Assembly: GCF_014836635.1 (NCBI RefSeq)
Contig: NZ_JACSQL010000001.1
Location: 682,001-746,000 of the forward strand
From: Paenibacillus gallinarum
GTDB lineage: Bacteria > Bacillota > Bacilli > Paenibacillales > Paenibacillaceae
Length of the DNA stretch: 64,000 bases
Direction: 5' to 3'
Shown one piece after another: positions 43,219 to 50,726 of this stretch. Every line of letters starts with the position of its first letter. Position 1 is the first letter of the stretch. The notes beneath the pieces were generated by a model. It did no database searches. It had not been told where the DNA came from and saw only the letters and a program-made list of their open reading frames with translations. The translations under genes and the position numbers were made by a program.

Positions 43219-43256
43219 CCCGGACACCGACTACATTGTCCGGGTTTATTCTTTTT
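43219..43256 (+). terminator. Rho-independent terminator
   Basis: CCCGGACA (43219-43226) and TGTCCGGG (43237-43244), then TTTATTCTTTTT. Confidence 0.88.
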
Positions 43257-43273
43257 GGTAGAGCTGGGGGACG

Positions 43274-43750
43274 ATGAGAATGATGAAAACCGCCATTCCT
43301 GAAGCGCTGATGACACTGCTGAGCGGTGAAAAACTAAAAGATAAACAGCGTGAGGCATTTCTATTACAGACGGTGAACGAGGATGGTTGGCCCCATTCTG
43401 CGATGATAAGTGTGGGGGAAGTGCTTGCAGCCGATCCGTACACGTTTCACCTGATGCTATGGCCAAACACGATAACCACCATAAACCTCATAAGGAGTAA
43501 TAAAGCACAACTCGTTATTATTCATGAAGGTCTTGTATATTATATAAAACTTCGAACAAAGCATCATTCTGCAGTTAATCCTGATATACATACAGGTGAG
43601 CGATTCAGTGCGCGTATTCATGCGTTAAAAATAGATCAAGCAAAGTATGCCAAGATTGAGACTGGGATCCAGGTCAAACTTTATAATCCGGATACAGTAA
43701 TCGAAAGATGGCAGGCACAAGTTGAAGTACTGAAACATAACCCATATTGA
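43274..43750 (+). CDS. Pyridoxamine 5'-phosphate oxidase-fold protein
   Basis: A 158-residue FMN-binding split-barrel protein: REAFLLQTVNEDGWPHSAMISVGEVLAADPYTFHLMLWPNTITTINLIRSNKAQLVII is the first half of the fold with the usual D.G.P.S turn. Members are flavin or heme-binding oxidoreductases, often of unknown substrate; it is too short and divergent to be PdxH. ATGs at 43274, 43280 and 43283 are possible; GGGGGACG directly precedes the first, so 43280 may be the true start. helD follows after 30 bases. Confidence 0.78.
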   Translation: MRMMKTAIPEALMTLLSGEKLKDKQREAFLLQTVNEDGWPHSAMISVGEVLAADPYTFHLMLWPNTITTINLIRSNKAQLVIIHEGLVYYIKLRTKHHSAVNPDIHTGERFSARIHALKIDQAKYAKIETGIQVKLYNPDTVIERWQAQVEVLKHNPY

Positions 43751-43780
43751 CATAAAGTGAAGTACAAAGGAGAGAGCGTC

Positions 43781-46141
43781 TTGAGCACGGACAAAGAGTG
43801 GCAAATTGAACAGGAACGAGTAGATGAAGTAACAAGACAAATACGACAAGCGATTGATAAACTTGAAAAGGAAGTCGGTTCCGTCCGCGGCGAAGTCGTA
43901 GAGATGAGGAAAGACTTCTGGGATGAAGTGACGATTAACTTCAGCGAAGCAGATGATGTTGGGGAGACCTCAACTAACTTAAGACAGCAGTCGGAAGTGC
44001 TTTCTGAACGCGAACGCAGTCATAAAAATACGTTTCAAGCACTTAGTAAAATGAATAAACTTGTCTCGAATCCATACTTCGGGAGAATTGATTTTATAGA
44101 AGAAGGTTCTGAGGAGAAGGAGTCTATATATCTCGGGATCGCCTCTTTTTTATCAGAAAAAGAACAGGATTTTCTAGTATATGACTGGCGGGCACCTATC
44201 TCTAATCTATACTACGATGGGGCTCCCGGTCATTCTTCTTATGACACGCCCTCCGGATTAATTGAAGGTGAAATTACACTGAAACGCCAGTTCACCATTC
44301 GAGATGCGGACATTAAGTTTATGTTCGATACCGGGGTCACGATTGGTGATCAATTACTGCAGGCCGTATTAAGCCGAAGTTCTGATGCCACAATGAAGAG
44401 TATTGTGGCAACGATTCAGAAAGAGCAAAATCAGATCATCCGAAATGATAAGAGTAAATTTCTAATCGTACAAGGAGCGGCGGGAAGTGGAAAAACATCG
44501 GCTGCTCTCCAGCGTGTTGCTTACTTATTATATAAAGATAGAGAACACCTGAAAGCAGATCAGATGATATTATTTTCTCCGAACCCTATGTTTAACAGCT
44601 ATGTGTCTACTGTGCTGCCTGAGCTGGGTGAGGAAAACATGCTTCAAACTACATTCCAAGAATATTTAGAGCGAAGAATCGGCAGAGAGTACCAGCTAGA
44701 AGATCCGTTTGTGCAATTAGAGTATGCATTGTCGCAGAAAGATGATCCTTCTTATGAGGCTCGAATTCAAGGGATTGAATTCAAATCATCTCCGTCGTTT
44801 CTAACCATGATTACGAAATATAGAGAAATGCTCACCATGCGGGGCATGATGTTTAGGCCGCTGCGTTTTCTTGGCAGGGAAATCGTATCTGCGGAGAAGA
44901 TCCGTACGAAGTTTTATGAATATGATCAAAGCATTCGTATAGCTAACCGCTTAGAGTTACTAAAAGATTGGCTCTTAAAAGAATTATCTCTATTCGGAAA
45001 AAGTGAACTGGATGCACCTTGGGTAGATGAACAGATTCAGCTTCTTAGTAAGGAAGATTATCACCGGGCATATCAGAGACTGAAACGGAAACAGCAAGGC
45101 AAGAAGGCAACCTTTGATGATTACGATTTAGAGCGTGAAATTTTAGCGAAAATGGTTGTATCGGATCGGCTGAAGCCGCTGAGAAAATGGGTGAAAGCCA
45201 TCCGTTTTGTGGATATGAAAAACTTGTATCGCGCTATATTTAATGATCCTGAGGTTCTGTCTTTCATTTCATCAGGGGTGAATTTACCTTCTGCATGGGA
45301 AGAGATTAGCCGGTTTACTACCGATCACTTACAGGCACAGGAACTGGCATATGAAGATACAACACCATTTTTATATTTAAAGGATTCTCTGCTTGGATTC
45401 CGGATTTTTGCAGGCATTCGTCATGTCATTATTGATGAAGCACAGGATTACTCTCCATTCCAGTTAGCTTTCTTTAAACGAATTTTTCCTCGGGCCAAAA
45501 TCACTGCCCTTGGTGACTTTAATCAAGCGATCTATGCGCACTCGTCTGTACTACAGGCGACAAGTCCGCTAGGAGAGATATTTGGTACGGAATCAACTGA
45601 AGTGATTCGCTTGACGCGAAGCTATCGCTCTACGAAAGAAATTGTGGAATTTACAAAAGCCATGCTGCCGCACGGGGAAGAGATTGTTCCATTTAATCGG
45701 GAAGGGGAACTACCAACAGTTCATGAGTTTAATCAGTTCATGGAAATGGAAAAAGCCATCCATCGTCAACTGGAACAATTAATCTCGGAAGGTTATGAAT
45801 CCATTGCCCTAATATGTAAAACAGCAGACCAAAGTAAAGATGTATATGAGAGAATGTCTAATAAACTCAGCATGCCATCGAAACTTGTCAAGAAAACTAC
45901 ACTCGGTTTCGACAAAGGTGTTCAGATCATCCCGGCATATCTTGCAAAAGGCGTCGAATTTGATGCTGTCATTATTTATGATGGTTCAAAAGAAATGTAT
46001 GCTGCAGAAAGTGAACGGAAGTTGTTCTATACCGCTTGTACAAGAGCTATGCATTTGCTGGATATCTACTCTCTCGGTCCTGTTAGTCCGTTTATTGCAG
46101 ATGTACCTTCTGACAAGTACAAACGAAGCAAGGAGTTATAA
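43781..46141 (+). CDS. helD: RNA polymerase recycling helicase HelD
   Basis: A 786-residue superfamily I ATPase. A long N-terminal coiled coil (about 5-90: EQERVDEVTRQIRQAIDKLEKEVG) is the arm that enters RNA polymerase. Then come VYDWRAPISNLYYDG, Walker A at 232-239 (GAAGSGKT), HVIIDEAQDYSPFQLAFFKR (Walker B), TALGDFNQAIY, RLTRSYRSTKEIVEFT and KGVEFDAVIIYD. HelD removes stalled RNA polymerase from DNA and nucleic acids. The GTG at 43757 is in frame, but the TTG at 43781 follows AAAGGAGAG (43766-43774) at correct distance and is preferred. Confidence 0.92.
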   Translation: MSTDKEWQIEQERVDEVTRQIRQAIDKLEKEVGSVRGEVVEMRKDFWDEVTINFSEADDVGETSTNLRQQSEVLSERERSHKNTFQALSKMNKLVSNPYFGRIDFIEEGSEEKESIYLGIASFLSEKEQDFLVYDWRAPISNLYYDGAPGHSSYDTPSGLIEGEITLKRQFTIRDADIKFMFDTGVTIGDQLLQAVLSRSSDATMKSIVATIQKEQNQIIRNDKSKFLIVQGAAGSGKTSAALQRVAYLLYKDREHLKADQMILFSPNPMFNSYVSTVLPELGEENMLQTTFQEYLERRIGREYQLEDPFVQLEYALSQKDDPSYEARIQGIEFKSSPSFLTMITKYREMLTMRGMMFRPLRFLGREIVSAEKIRTKFYEYDQSIRIANRLELLKDWLLKELSLFGKSELDAPWVDEQIQLLSKEDYHRAYQRLKRKQQGKKATFDDYDLEREILAKMVVSDRLKPLRKWVKAIRFVDMKNLYRAIFNDPEVLSFISSGVNLPSAWEEISRFTTDHLQAQELAYEDTTPFLYLKDSLLGFRIFAGIRHVIIDEAQDYSPFQLAFFKRIFPRAKITALGDFNQAIYAHSSVLQATSPLGEIFGTESTEVIRLTRSYRSTKEIVEFTKAMLPHGEEIVPFNREGELPTVHEFNQFMEMEKAIHRQLEQLISEGYESIALICKTADQSKDVYERMSNKLSMPSKLVKKTTLGFDKGVQIIPAYLAKGVEFDAVIIYDGSKEMYAAESERKLFYTACTRAMHLLDIYSLGPVSPFIADVPSDKYKRSKEL

Positions 46142-46155
46142 AGCAAACAAAAGAG

Positions 46156-46192
46156 AAAGCATTTCAGATGAAAATCTGGAGTGCTTTTTTTA
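46156..46192 (+). terminator. Rho-independent terminator
   Basis: AAAGCATTTCAGAT pairs with ATCTGGAGTGCTTT (one mismatch, one G-T pair) around GAAA, then a T run. It ends helD. Confidence 0.88.
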
Positions 46193-46338
46193 TTTTATTA
46201 TTAGGAGTAAAACGGACGTTTTTCAATTAATTTACATATAATGAAAGAGAAGTTACTTACCATGTGTTATATATTGGTATATAAATGTAATGTTATCCAG
46301 TCGATTTAACGAAATATCGATTTTTTGAGTTAAATTTA

Positions 46339-46367
46339 TTTACATGCGAGACATAGACCACTATAAT
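46339..46367 (+). promoter_or_regulatory. Sigma-A promoter of adenine deaminase
   Basis: TTTACA (46339-46344) and consensus TATAAT (46362-46367) with an exact 17-base spacer, 46 bases before the TTG start. Confidence 0.8.
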
Positions 46368-46413
46368 CGGTAACAATATATTTTTTGGGAGTAACGAATG
46401 GGGGAGATCATAC

Positions 46414-48231
46414 TTGAGTACAAAACGTTTTGAAAGACCTGTATTAGCGGAGTGTGTAAAGGATCTAATAGCAACTGCCAGAGGCGATTTGAAAGCTACA
46501 CTGGTAATTCAAGGCGGATCTCTCGTTAATGTGATTTCTGGTGAAATCATCGAACAGATGTCGGTAGCAGTTCAAGGAGCAAGAATTGCTTATGTTGGTA
46601 AAGATGTCTCACATACGATTGGACCAGATACTGAAATCATAGATGCAACAGGAATGTATATTGCACCCGGGTTGCTTGATGGTCACTGCCATATTGAAAG
46701 TACGCAGCTGAAAGTATCCGAGTTTGCGAGAGCAGTGTTACCACTTGGAACAACAGGGGGGTTCTTTGATGCACATGAGATCTCAAATGTATTAGGTTTA
46801 AAAGGGCTCAAGTACATGCTGGAGGAAGCGAGAATAACTCCGATGGCAGCCTATATGCAGGCTCCTTCCTGTGTACCTTCTACAAGTCCTGAGCTTGAAA
46901 CGACAGGTGCGTGGATTGGTCCAGAGGAAGTAGCAGAGGCTTTATCTTGGGGAGACGATATGATAGGACTTGGTGAAGTGATGAACTTTCCGGGTGTAGT
47001 CTATGGTGAAGATAAAATGATTGGCGAAATTGAAGCAACACTCAGGGCCGGAAAGGCAGTAGATGGGCATTTCACTTGGGCCTCTGATGATTGGAGACTT
47101 CCTGTTTACGCTGCTGCCGGCGTTACCGGAGATCATGAATGTGTAACAAAAGAAGACGTTCTAGAGCGGATTCGGCTTGGGATGTATGCAAAATTACGAC
47201 AAGGATCTGCGTGGCATGATGTTGCTGAAACAGTCAAAGCGGCAACAGAACTGGGTCTTGATACTCGGCGGATGATGCTCGTCACCGATGATCGAAGTTC
47301 AGAGTCCTTGCTCGAGGAAGGGCATATGAATTTTGTTGTTAGACATGCCATTTCTCAGGGGCTAAAGCCGATCACGGCTTTCCAGATGGCTACCATTAAT
47401 ACAGCCGAACGGTTTGGGGTTCAGCGGGATGTAGGTGCGATTATCCCAGGATCTATTGCAGATATTATTCTGTTAAAAGGACGTCTTGCGAATGTAGACG
47501 TAGATACGACGATTGCCGCCGGGCAAGTGGTGGCACGTTCAGGAAAAATGGTTGCGGAATGGGAAACCTATGTATATCCTGAGGACGCGCTGGGTACAGT
47601 TCACCTTGCAGAACCGGTACAAAAAGAAGATTTTCGTATTGTGGCTCCGATCACGGAGGGAGAAATCAAAGCAAGAATAATTCAAGTGACTGAGAACCAC
47701 GTAGAAACAAAAGAAATATGGGAACAAGTGCAAGTAGAGTCTGGGGTAGTAAAACTGAGTACCGCAAATGATATTTGCAAAATCGCTGTTATCGAAAGAC
47801 ATCATATGACGGGTGACAAATCCGTTGCACTGGTATCAGGAGTTGGATTCCATTGCCCAGCGGCCATCGCTATGACGGTAGCCCATGACAGCCACAATTT
47901 GATGGTCATTGGCACGAATGATGAGCTAATGGCTGAAGCAGCTAATCGAGTAGCGGCAATGCAGGGCGGAGTTGTAGTTATGACGGAGGAAGGGACGACA
48001 GAATTCCCACTGCAAATCGCAGGACTGATGTCTACCGAACCATTCGAAGTGGTCGCATCGCAATCAGCAGGAATTAGTACTGCATTACAAAGTGCAGGAT
48101 GTAATCTTAATAATGCATTTATGACCTTATCTCTACTTGCGTTAGTGGTTATTCCAGAACTTCGTCTATCTGATAAAGGGCTTGTTCAGATCTCCGCAGA
48201 TGGAATTAAGATTGTTTCCTTATTTGAATAA
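46414..48231 (+). CDS. ade: Adenine deaminase
   Basis: A 605-residue amidohydrolase of the AdeC type. Seen: GSLVNVISGEIIEQMSVAVQGARIAYVG (N-terminal sandwich), IAPGLLDGHCHIESTQLKVSEFARAVLPLGTTG (metal His pair), DDMIGLGEVMNFPGV, GHFTWASDDW and LVTDDRSSESLLEEGHMN, followed by the AdeC C-terminal domain with GCNLNNAFMTLSLLALVVIPELRL. It converts adenine to hypoxanthine and ammonia with a metal pair. TTG start with GGGGGAGA upstream. I checked the leader for a purine riboswitch: beyond a chance TATAATCGG, the required three-way junction is missing. Confidence 0.93.
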   Translation: MSTKRFERPVLAECVKDLIATARGDLKATLVIQGGSLVNVISGEIIEQMSVAVQGARIAYVGKDVSHTIGPDTEIIDATGMYIAPGLLDGHCHIESTQLKVSEFARAVLPLGTTGGFFDAHEISNVLGLKGLKYMLEEARITPMAAYMQAPSCVPSTSPELETTGAWIGPEEVAEALSWGDDMIGLGEVMNFPGVVYGEDKMIGEIEATLRAGKAVDGHFTWASDDWRLPVYAAAGVTGDHECVTKEDVLERIRLGMYAKLRQGSAWHDVAETVKAATELGLDTRRMMLVTDDRSSESLLEEGHMNFVVRHAISQGLKPITAFQMATINTAERFGVQRDVGAIIPGSIADIILLKGRLANVDVDTTIAAGQVVARSGKMVAEWETYVYPEDALGTVHLAEPVQKEDFRIVAPITEGEIKARIIQVTENHVETKEIWEQVQVESGVVKLSTANDICKIAVIERHHMTGDKSVALVSGVGFHCPAAIAMTVAHDSHNLMVIGTNDELMAEAANRVAAMQGGVVVMTEEGTTEFPLQIAGLMSTEPFEVVASQSAGISTALQSAGCNLNNAFMTLSLLALVVIPELRLSDKGLVQISADGIKIVSLFE

Positions 48232-48251
48232 TATAAGTAGTTACCCTCCTG

Positions 48252-48292
48252 AATAGGTGAGTAGACACATGTCTACTCACCTATTTTTTGTT
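48252..48292 (+). terminator. Rho-independent terminator
   Basis: AATAGGTGAGTAGACA (48252-48267) and TGTCTACTCACCTATT (48270-48285), 16 perfect pairs and a CA turn, then TTTTGTTTT. Confidence 0.95.
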
Positions 48293-48373
48293 TTATTTTA
48301 TGAAATCATAGTGTATTATACCTAAATAAGTCTAAAGACCTATAATCAGACTGCGTAGTAATTACGAAATATA

Positions 48374-48400
48374 TAATATAAGGCTTTGGACCTCCGATAT
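48374..48400 (+). promoter_or_regulatory. Possible sigma-D (motility) promoter for the riboswitch transcript
   Basis: TCCGATAT at 48393-48400 matches 7 of 8 bases of the sigma-D -10 element GCCGATAT; TAAT at 48374-48377, 15 bases upstream, matches 3 of 4 of the TAAA -35. No better sigma-A promoter is evident close to the aptamer, though TATAAT strings occur at about 48340 and 48373. Together with the terminator and riboswitch this fills the 388-base gene-free stretch 48232-48619. Confidence 0.35.
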
Positions 48401-48500
48401 AAACGCAGAAAATGAGACTTTCGTATTTCTGAAATGGTAAAGACTAGTTCAAAGTAATGAGTAAAGAGAAAAAGGCTGTGACTAGTGGATAGTTGTGTAT

Positions 48501-48594
48501 ACACTGAGGGCAAATTTACTGAAAGGTAAAGACGCAAAGCCATAGGGTCTAAAGTGAGTCTTAGGACTTACAATGATAGCCGGTTGCCGACGTG
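48501..48594 (+). ncRNA. Cyclic di-GMP-I riboswitch (GEMM)
   Basis: Direct match to the class I c-di-GMP aptamer. P1: CAC (48502-48504) with GTG (48592-48594). P2: GGC at 48509-48511 with GCC at 48539-48541; upper stem TTTAC/GTAAA (48515-48519, 48526-48530) capped by tetraloop GAAA (48521-48524). The signature GACGCAAAGCC is at 48531-48541. P3 starts with the tetraloop receptor (TCTAAA ... TTAGGA, 48548-48565) and ends in the conserved TAGCCGGTTGCCG (48577-48589). No T-run terminator lies between the aptamer and the gene at 48620; the ribosome site GAAGGAG begins 8 bases after P1, so control is probably translational. A GTGTATACAC palindrome (48495-48504) overlaps the P1 5' strand and could be the alternative pairing. 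Confidence 0.88.
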
Positions 48595-48619
48595 ATAAAT
48601 CGAAGGAGTGTGCAGACAT

Positions 48620-49552
48620 ATGTGGAGAAGAAACAGCAGGAAATTAAGCGCCATCATCATGGCAACCGTTATCGCGTTCGTACCGTGGGCCGGAAAGATC
48701 GAGGAAGTTGAAGCTACGGGAGCGATCAAAGCGACCAAAGTTATCGAATCGACTTCGGTTCCGACGAGTCAAACCGCTACTTGGCTGTGGGATACAACGC
48801 AGATTAAAACAGCACCCGATTCGGTTCTAACCTTTGCTAAGGAGAATAACCTAAACGTTATTTATTTACAAATCAATCGTGATGTGCGGAATCGTTATTA
48901 TCAATCTTTTATACATAATGCAACGCTTGCAGGAATTAAAGTGGAGATTTTAGATGGTCGCTCTTCATGGGGGCTTACCAAATCTAGACAAGGTTTAGTC
49001 GATTTCATAGATTGGATTGAGAACTACCAGAATGAAGCAAGCGAGACTGAAAAATTCTCCGGAATTCATGTGGATATTGAACCTCACGTTCTTCCTGAAT
49101 GGAAAGAAAATGTGGATGAAGTAGTGAGACAGTGGCAATCGAATGTAAATTATTTGACTAGTGAAGCTAAGCGTCTAAATATGGAGATCGGGGCAGATAT
49201 TCCGTTTTGGCTTGATAACTATACAACTCCTGATAAAGAGATGAAAATAAGCAGCTGGATGATTCGTCAGTATGATTCGGTTACCGTTATGGCGTACCGT
49301 GATAAAGCAAGTGCGATCTATGATGCGGCTTCTAGTGAGCTGGCTGAAGCTTCTGCCCTTGGAAAGAAAGTATCCATAGCAGTGGAAACCAATAAAAGCA
49401 ATGAAGGAGATTTCATTACTTTTTATGAAGAGGGTCCCGAGTATATGGCGGAACAGCTTGAACTACTTGAACAAAAAGCAAACATTCATAGTTCGTATAC
49501 TGGAATATCCATTCATGAATATGCCAGCTGGTTGAAGCTCGTGAGACGTTAA
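48620..49552 (+). CDS. Secreted TIM-barrel-like protein under c-di-GMP riboswitch control
   Basis: A 310-residue exported protein. Signal peptide about 1-33 (RRNSRKLSAIIMATVIAFVPWAGK). The mature part reads like a TIM-barrel hydrolase: TATWLWDTTQI, NVIYLQINRD, AGIKVEILDGRSSW, SGIHVDIEPHVLPEW, RLNMEIGADIPFWLDNY, YDSVTVMAYRD, KKVSIAVETN and YTGISIHEYASW, each a predicted barrel strand with acidic or aromatic ends. The Asp/Glu pair in HVDIEPH is a plausible active site. I cannot assign a glycoside hydrolase family. Its ATG at 48620 follows GAAGGAG; a GTG at 48608 overlaps that ribosome site. Cyclic di-GMP control suggests a role in biofilm matrix, motility switching or surface attachment. Confidence 0.8.
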   Translation: MWRRNSRKLSAIIMATVIAFVPWAGKIEEVEATGAIKATKVIESTSVPTSQTATWLWDTTQIKTAPDSVLTFAKENNLNVIYLQINRDVRNRYYQSFIHNATLAGIKVEILDGRSSWGLTKSRQGLVDFIDWIENYQNEASETEKFSGIHVDIEPHVLPEWKENVDEVVRQWQSNVNYLTSEAKRLNMEIGADIPFWLDNYTTPDKEMKISSWMIRQYDSVTVMAYRDKASAIYDAASSELAEASALGKKVSIAVETNKSNEGDFITFYEEGPEYMAEQLELLEQKANIHSSYTGISIHEYASWLKLVRR

Positions 49553-49553
49553 T

Positions 49554-49604
49554 AAAAAAAGGTGCTAAGAGATCCTTACTGGATACTCTCGGCACCTTTT
49601 TTTT
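49554..49604 (+). terminator. Rho-independent terminator
   Basis: AAAAAAAGGTGC (49554-49565) pairs with GCACCTTTTTTTT (49592-49604); the inner GAGATCC/GGATACTC extends the stem. Usable from both strands. Confidence 0.92.
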
Positions 49605-49613
49605 GTGATCTCA

Positions 49614-50525
49614 TTATATCGTAATAGCTTCAATTGCGATTTGTTCATAGAAGAGTTTGCGATACTGCGAAGGAGTCAATTGTTTTTGTTTTTTGAAAAG
49701 AGTAATGAAATAACTGAGATTATCGAATCCGACTTCGAGAGCGATATCAACTACTTTAGAGTTCGTATTTTCGAGTAGCTTACAGGCTTTTTGAATTCGA
49801 TAGTGATTAATGTAGTCAATTGGGCTTTTCTGTACCATCTGTTTAAAAAAACGACAGAAATGTCCTTCGCTCATATTAAGGTGAGAGGCTAAATCTTTCA
49901 GTTTAATGTTTTCACTGTAGTGATCGTGTACATAACCTAGAGCAACTTTGATCCGATCAATTTTATCTGGGCTACCTGTAACCCCCGTAGCTTTATCAGC
50001 CAGCTGCATTTGTTCAAACAAGTCAGCGAAGATCAGATACAAATGAGCTTTTGTAGAAATTTCGAGCGTTCGACTCTTTACCTCGTGATCATGCAAAATC
50101 TGGTGGATGTAATGAAGAATTGAAGATCCCCATGCTGTGTTTTTCTGAATATGGTGTGGAGGGATGAGTCTCTTTGTCATTAAAGGATCAAATAAATTCT
50201 CCTGCAGAGCATCATAGGAAGGCCCGGATAACCATCTTGAATCAAATACAATTGCTGAAAAAATACAGCGTTCGTCACCTAGCAGATACCCGGCATGAAT
50301 TTCTCCACTACCCACAAAGATAGCGTCCCCTGCGGCAACCTCATATACATTCATATCTACATGAAATACAGCAGTACCTTGTTCCATGAGTATAATTTCC
50401 ATTTCATCATGCCAGTGACAATCAAGGATACTGTCCCCATTCAGCTGATTTACTTTTGGATATACACTGACAGGAAATAAAGAATGTCCATGGACTCTAT
50501 TTTCACGAAGCAATTCTTTGTTCAT
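49614..50525 (-). CDS. AraC family regulator with cupin sensor domain
   Basis: A 303-residue regulator. N-terminal cupin-like ligand-binding domain (about 30-100: DCHWHDEMEIILMEQGTAVFHVDMNVYEVAAGDAIFVGSGEIHAGY), a linker, and the C-terminal AraC double helix-turn-helix (about 195-295: IKLKDLASHLNMSEGHFCRFFKQMVQKSPIDYINHYRI and ALEVGFDNLSYFITLFKKQKQLTPSQYRK). It is transcribed divergently from the alpha-xylosidase gene, 201 bases between starts, and is the likely xylosidase regulator, with a xyloside-type inducer inferred. Confidence 0.9.
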   Translation of the reverse strand: MNKELLRENRVHGHSLFPVSVYPKVNQLNGDSILDCHWHDEMEIILMEQGTAVFHVDMNVYEVAAGDAIFVGSGEIHAGYLLGDERCIFSAIVFDSRWLSGPSYDALQENLFDPLMTKRLIPPHHIQKNTAWGSSILHYIHQILHDHEVKSRTLEISTKAHLYLIFADLFEQMQLADKATGVTGSPDKIDRIKVALGYVHDHYSENIKLKDLASHLNMSEGHFCRFFKQMVQKSPIDYINHYRIQKACKLLENTNSKVVDIALEVGFDNLSYFITLFKKQKQLTPSQYRKLFYEQIAIEAITI

Positions 50526-50573
50526 AGTGATTATTCACGCCTCTCTTGTTTACATATAAGTCTCATATAATTT

Positions 50574-50587
50574 TGAAATCGCTTCCA
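50574..50587. promoter_or_regulatory. CcpA catabolite-repression site (cre)
   Basis: TGAAATCGCTTCCA matches the 14-base Bacillus cre pattern (TG-A/T-AANCGNTNNCA) at every fixed position. It lies in the AraC/alpha-xylosidase intergenic region, about 140 bases before the xylosidase ATG and 49 before the AraC start. Confidence 0.65.
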
Positions 50588-50726
50588 TAATAGGTCGGGG
50601 GAGATAAGTAAATAACGAAGAATAGCTATAAAATATCATAATAGTGATAATATTCATCAAAATATCGTAAGAAAAAGACGGATTATATCAATATCATTAT
50701 AGTATAACTGAAGGGGGTAAGAAACA

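Noticed and set aside
46362..46385. Purine riboswitch upstream of adenine deaminase (TATAATCGG...AATAT)
   Set aside because: The string is the -10 box of a good promoter, and the rest of the aptamer is missing.
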